Below, piece after piece: positions 6,754 through 8,436 of a stretch of DNA of 8,436 nt. Position numbers and translations under genes: made by a program. The stretch covers positions 1-8,436 of the forward strand of contig JAITJA010000085.1 of assembly GCA_031279175.1 (NCBI GenBank), given 5' to 3'. Source of the DNA: Odoribacteraceae bacterium. GTDB lineage: Bacteria; Bacteroidota; Bacteroidia; Bacteroidales; Marinifilaceae. A model generated the notes under the pieces. The model was not told the DNA's origin. It searched no databases and was given only the letters and a program-made list of their open reading frames with translations. The first letter of the stretch is position 1. Each line of letters starts with the position of its first letter.

Positions 6754-8058
6754 TTAATAAAGTAAGATCACGTTATCGACGGCGAGTTTGCTACCGTCTG
6801 CCCCCTTGAAGACGTCTCCCTCCTTGCTAGAGGAAAAGACGATGACCAGGTGCGTGGCCGCGAGGAGGTCATTGGTGTAGAGGATGGGCATCGTGACGTT
6901 TTTCCACTCCTCGAGCGTCTTGTCCGCGCCATCGAACACGATATTGCCGCGCCCGAGAACGGTCAGGCTGTCGACCGGGACCCCGTGGTAGGCCAGCTCG
7001 CCGCTCCCGGCCCAGTGCAGCATCTCGACCCATGCCTCTCCCTGGTCGACGCCGTCGATATTCTCGACCTGGTACTTGGAGCCGACCTTCACCGAGTGCT
7101 GCAATCGCGGCCCGGCGATGTAGCGCGCGTCAAAGGAGACGGCCGACACGCGCTGATCGTGGGGAACGCCGAAGTAAGTCATCGAACGCGGGTTCTCGAA
7201 GTTTAGATTCAGGGAGAAGTGTCCCGTGTAAAGCGTGCCGGCAGCGATCAGCTGGTGGTTAAAGAGCGGCACGGTTTGGATATTGGTAGTCATCTCGGCG
7301 GCCTTCCCCCCGTCGTGCTCCACGGGCAGCGTTCCCTGCACCATGTAGTTGTTGGCCGTTCCCCAGACCTTCGCGGGGAGGATGTTCACGACCGTCCCCG
7401 AAGTGCTCCATTCCTCGAAACTGGAGTTGACCAGCTGGACGGGGCCCTCGATAGAGCAGCTCCACTCGCGGGAGTACGCGCCGTCGGCAGAAGTCACGGG
7501 GAATCGTTTTACCTCGTCGATACGCGCGAAAGTGATCGTGTCTATTCCCGTTGCCGAGGCCCCGTCGGGGAGTGACGCCCGTGGCGATATCGCGTACGGG
7601 AAGGTGAGATGGGCAACGGAGAGGCGTATCGCGGCGTTCCACGGGTCGATCGCGGCGGTCGCTCCCTCGACGGTGAGCCCGAGGACGTCCGCGCCCGTGG
7701 GCAGCGCCTGGAGCGAGACCTCGTGTGGGTGCGGCGCGCCGCTCTCGGCGATCAGGTAGAAAGTCTCGACGGCGTTGCTCGTGTCGAAGCGGAAAGTGTC
7801 GGGGAGGTGCAGCACCGCGTCCGTCCCCGGGGAGTTTTTCACGGTCGCGCGGAAGGAGACGGGGAAGATCCCCTCGTCCGGGTAGATTCCCACGCGGATT
7901 TTCCCCGGTTCGATGGACACTTCACCCGCTCGCGCCTTGTCCGGCCGCAAGGAGGTGATCGCGAATTGCTCGACGCGCGCCTCGTCGCTCAAGTCGTTTA
8001 CATGACGACACGCGGATGCAAGCAGTACAGCAATAAAGCAAATAGACCATTTTCTCAT
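6754..8058 (-). CDS. PCMD-domain (PF13201) lipoprotein
   Basis: A 434-residue lipoprotein read from ATG 8058: MRKWSICFIAVLLASAC is a clear type II signal with Cys17 in ASAC, then RHVND. The reading frame is open upstream to 8148, but that extension would bury the signal peptide, so the inner Met is chosen. Residues about 28-200 are beta-rich and Ig-like (IRVGIYPDEGIFPVSF at 54-69, IRLSVAHLTFPYAISP at 144-159), a common N-terminal module before this domain. From about 207 (LVNSSFEEW, 209-217) to the C-terminus is the PCMD domain, a galactose-binding-like beta-sandwich. Its hallmark end is VIVFSSSKEGDVFKGADGSK (405-424) followed by LAVDNVILLY (425-434). The domain is called putative carbohydrate metabolism by association; no catalytic residues are known to me, so sugar binding at the cell surface is inference. 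It is the first gene of a pair with the PorT-like barrel 12 bp downstream. Confidence 0.9.
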   Translation of the reverse strand: MRKWSICFIAVLLASACRHVNDLSDEARVEQFAITSLRPDKARAGEVSIEPGKIRVGIYPDEGIFPVSFRATVKNSPGTDAVLHLPDTFRFDTSNAVETFYLIAESGAPHPHEVSLQALPTGADVLGLTVEGATAAIDPWNAAIRLSVAHLTFPYAISPRASLPDGASATGIDTITFARIDEVKRFPVTSADGAYSREWSCSIEGPVQLVNSSFEEWSTSGTVVNILPAKVWGTANNYMVQGTLPVEHDGGKAAEMTTNIQTVPLFNHQLIAAGTLYTGHFSLNLNFENPRSMTYFGVPHDQRVSAVSFDARYIAGPRLQHSVKVGSKYQVENIDGVDQGEAWVEMLHWAGSGELAYHGVPVDSLTVLGRGNIVFDGADKTLEEWKNVTMPILYTNDLLAATHLVIVFSSSKEGDVFKGADGSKLAVDNVILLY

Positions 8059-8212
8059 GTCATACTCGTTTTTGATAACCCGGCCAAGATACGGCTTTTT
8101 CTCTCGAGAAGGGGAGAGGAGAGCGCGCCGCGCGAGTGATAACGGCAATAAATAACAAAAACGAGAACGGGTAACGCGATTTTAGTCGACGTGATCTGGG
8201 CCTCGAGCGCGC
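8059..8212. other. Non-coding spacer upstream of the PCMD gene
   Basis: I see no gene here. On the minus strand TATCTTGG (8091-8084) lies about 26 nt before the PCMD ATG and is a degenerate TAnnTTTG, similar to the TATCTTCG site before GH31, but it lacks a TTTG at the -33 distance. The AT-rich island at 8141-8185 stands out in this GC-rich window and could hold an upstream regulatory site. An 8-bp palindrome TCTCGAGA lies at 8102-8109. None of these is strong alone. Confidence 0.35.
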
Positions 8213-8436
8213 CGTCCCCGAGGGGGATACCTTCCCGCGGGGGCGCGGCGACCCGTCCCCAATGGGGATAGCCTCCCGCGGGGGCGCGGCAGCTCGTCCC
8301 CGTTGGGGATACCTTCCCGCGGGGGCGCGGCGACCCGTCCCCAACGGGGATACCTTCCCGCGGGGGCGCGGCGACCCGTCCCCAATGGGGACGGCCTCCC
8401 GCGAGGGCGCGGCGGCCCGTCCCCGACGCGGGACGG
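8213..8436. repeat. 41-bp tandem repeat array with hairpin units (five full copies plus a partial copy)
   Basis: Units begin at 8213, 8254, 8295, 8336 and 8377, exactly 41 bp apart, with a sixth starting at 8418 and cut by the window end. Each full unit runs CGTCCCC, a variable trinucleotide, GGGGA, a linker (TACCTT, TAGCCT or CGGCCT), CCCGCGGGGGCGCGG (CCCGCGAGGG... in unit five), then a short tail (CGACC, CAGCT or CGGCC). The trinucleotides are GAG, AAT, GTT, AAC and AAT. GTCCCC/GGGGAY forms a hairpin around that loop, and CCCGCGGG is a second palindrome. The period is not a multiple of three and the open frames across it are low-complexity Arg/Pro/Gly, so it is not protein-coding. There are no unique spacers, so it is not CRISPR. 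It resembles a minisatellite or an intergenic palindromic repeat cluster; the function is unknown. Confidence 0.95.

Noticed and set aside
8059..8148. Longer start for the PCMD lipoprotein at 8148
   Set aside because: It would place 30 residues before a textbook lipoprotein signal peptide that starts at the Met at 8058.
8060..8385. Minus-strand coding frames across the repeat array (8060-8344 and 8182-8385)
   Set aside because: The repeat period of 41 shifts the frame each unit, giving only Arg/Pro/Gly-rich low-complexity peptides with no domain.
8213..8436. CRISPR array
   Set aside because: The 41-bp units abut with no unique spacers. Variation is a few bases in the loop and linkers, not full spacers, and no cas genes are in the window.

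Overview
The window reads as part of a chromosome from a GC-rich member of the Bacteroidetes, probably order Bacteroidales. The evidence is the gene content: a PCMD-domain lipoprotein, a PorT-like outer-membrane barrel, a lipoprotein GH31 glycosidase, a TonB-dependent receptor and a Bacteroidales-type U32 protein. The few visible promoter-like sites fit the Bacteroidetes TTTG / TAnnTTTG pattern, and classical Shine-Dalgarno sites are absent. I cannot name genus or species.

Layout. Positions 1-4585 hold three leftward genes, read in transcription order from 4585 down to 1. These are a GH31 alpha-glucosidase-like lipoprotein (2432-4585), a TonB-dependent outer-membrane receptor with a GTG start (344-2371), and the first 113 codons of an FAD-dependent oxidoreductase of the amine oxidase / protoporphyrinogen oxidase type that runs off the left edge (1-340). 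The receptor and the oxidoreductase are only 3 bp apart and are almost surely co-transcribed. The 60-bp gap between GH31 and the receptor leaves open whether all three form one operon.

A 147-bp divergent promoter region (4586-4732) separates this cluster from a rightward U32-family gene (4733-5986), which carries the full family signature and the four-cysteine iron-sulfur pattern of RNA-hydroxylation proteins. Its stop codon overlaps by 4 bp the stop of a convergent leftward pair: a PCMD-domain lipoprotein (6754-8058) followed 12 bp later by a PorT-like beta-barrel protein (5983-6741). That pair looks like a two-gene cell-envelope unit, with the lipoprotein as a surface carbohydrate-associated protein and the barrel as its outer-membrane partner; this partnership is inferred from position.

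The right end (8213-8436) is a non-coding tandem array with an exact 41-bp period: five full units and a partial sixth cut by the window edge. Each unit carries a C-tract/G-tract hairpin whose 3-nt loop changes from unit to unit, plus a second GC palindrome. It has no CRISPR-type spacers, and its period is not a multiple of three. It is the least explained element in the window. Most of the rest is ordinary accessory or housekeeping content for this phylum; I see no clear defence system, transposon, tRNA or rRNA.
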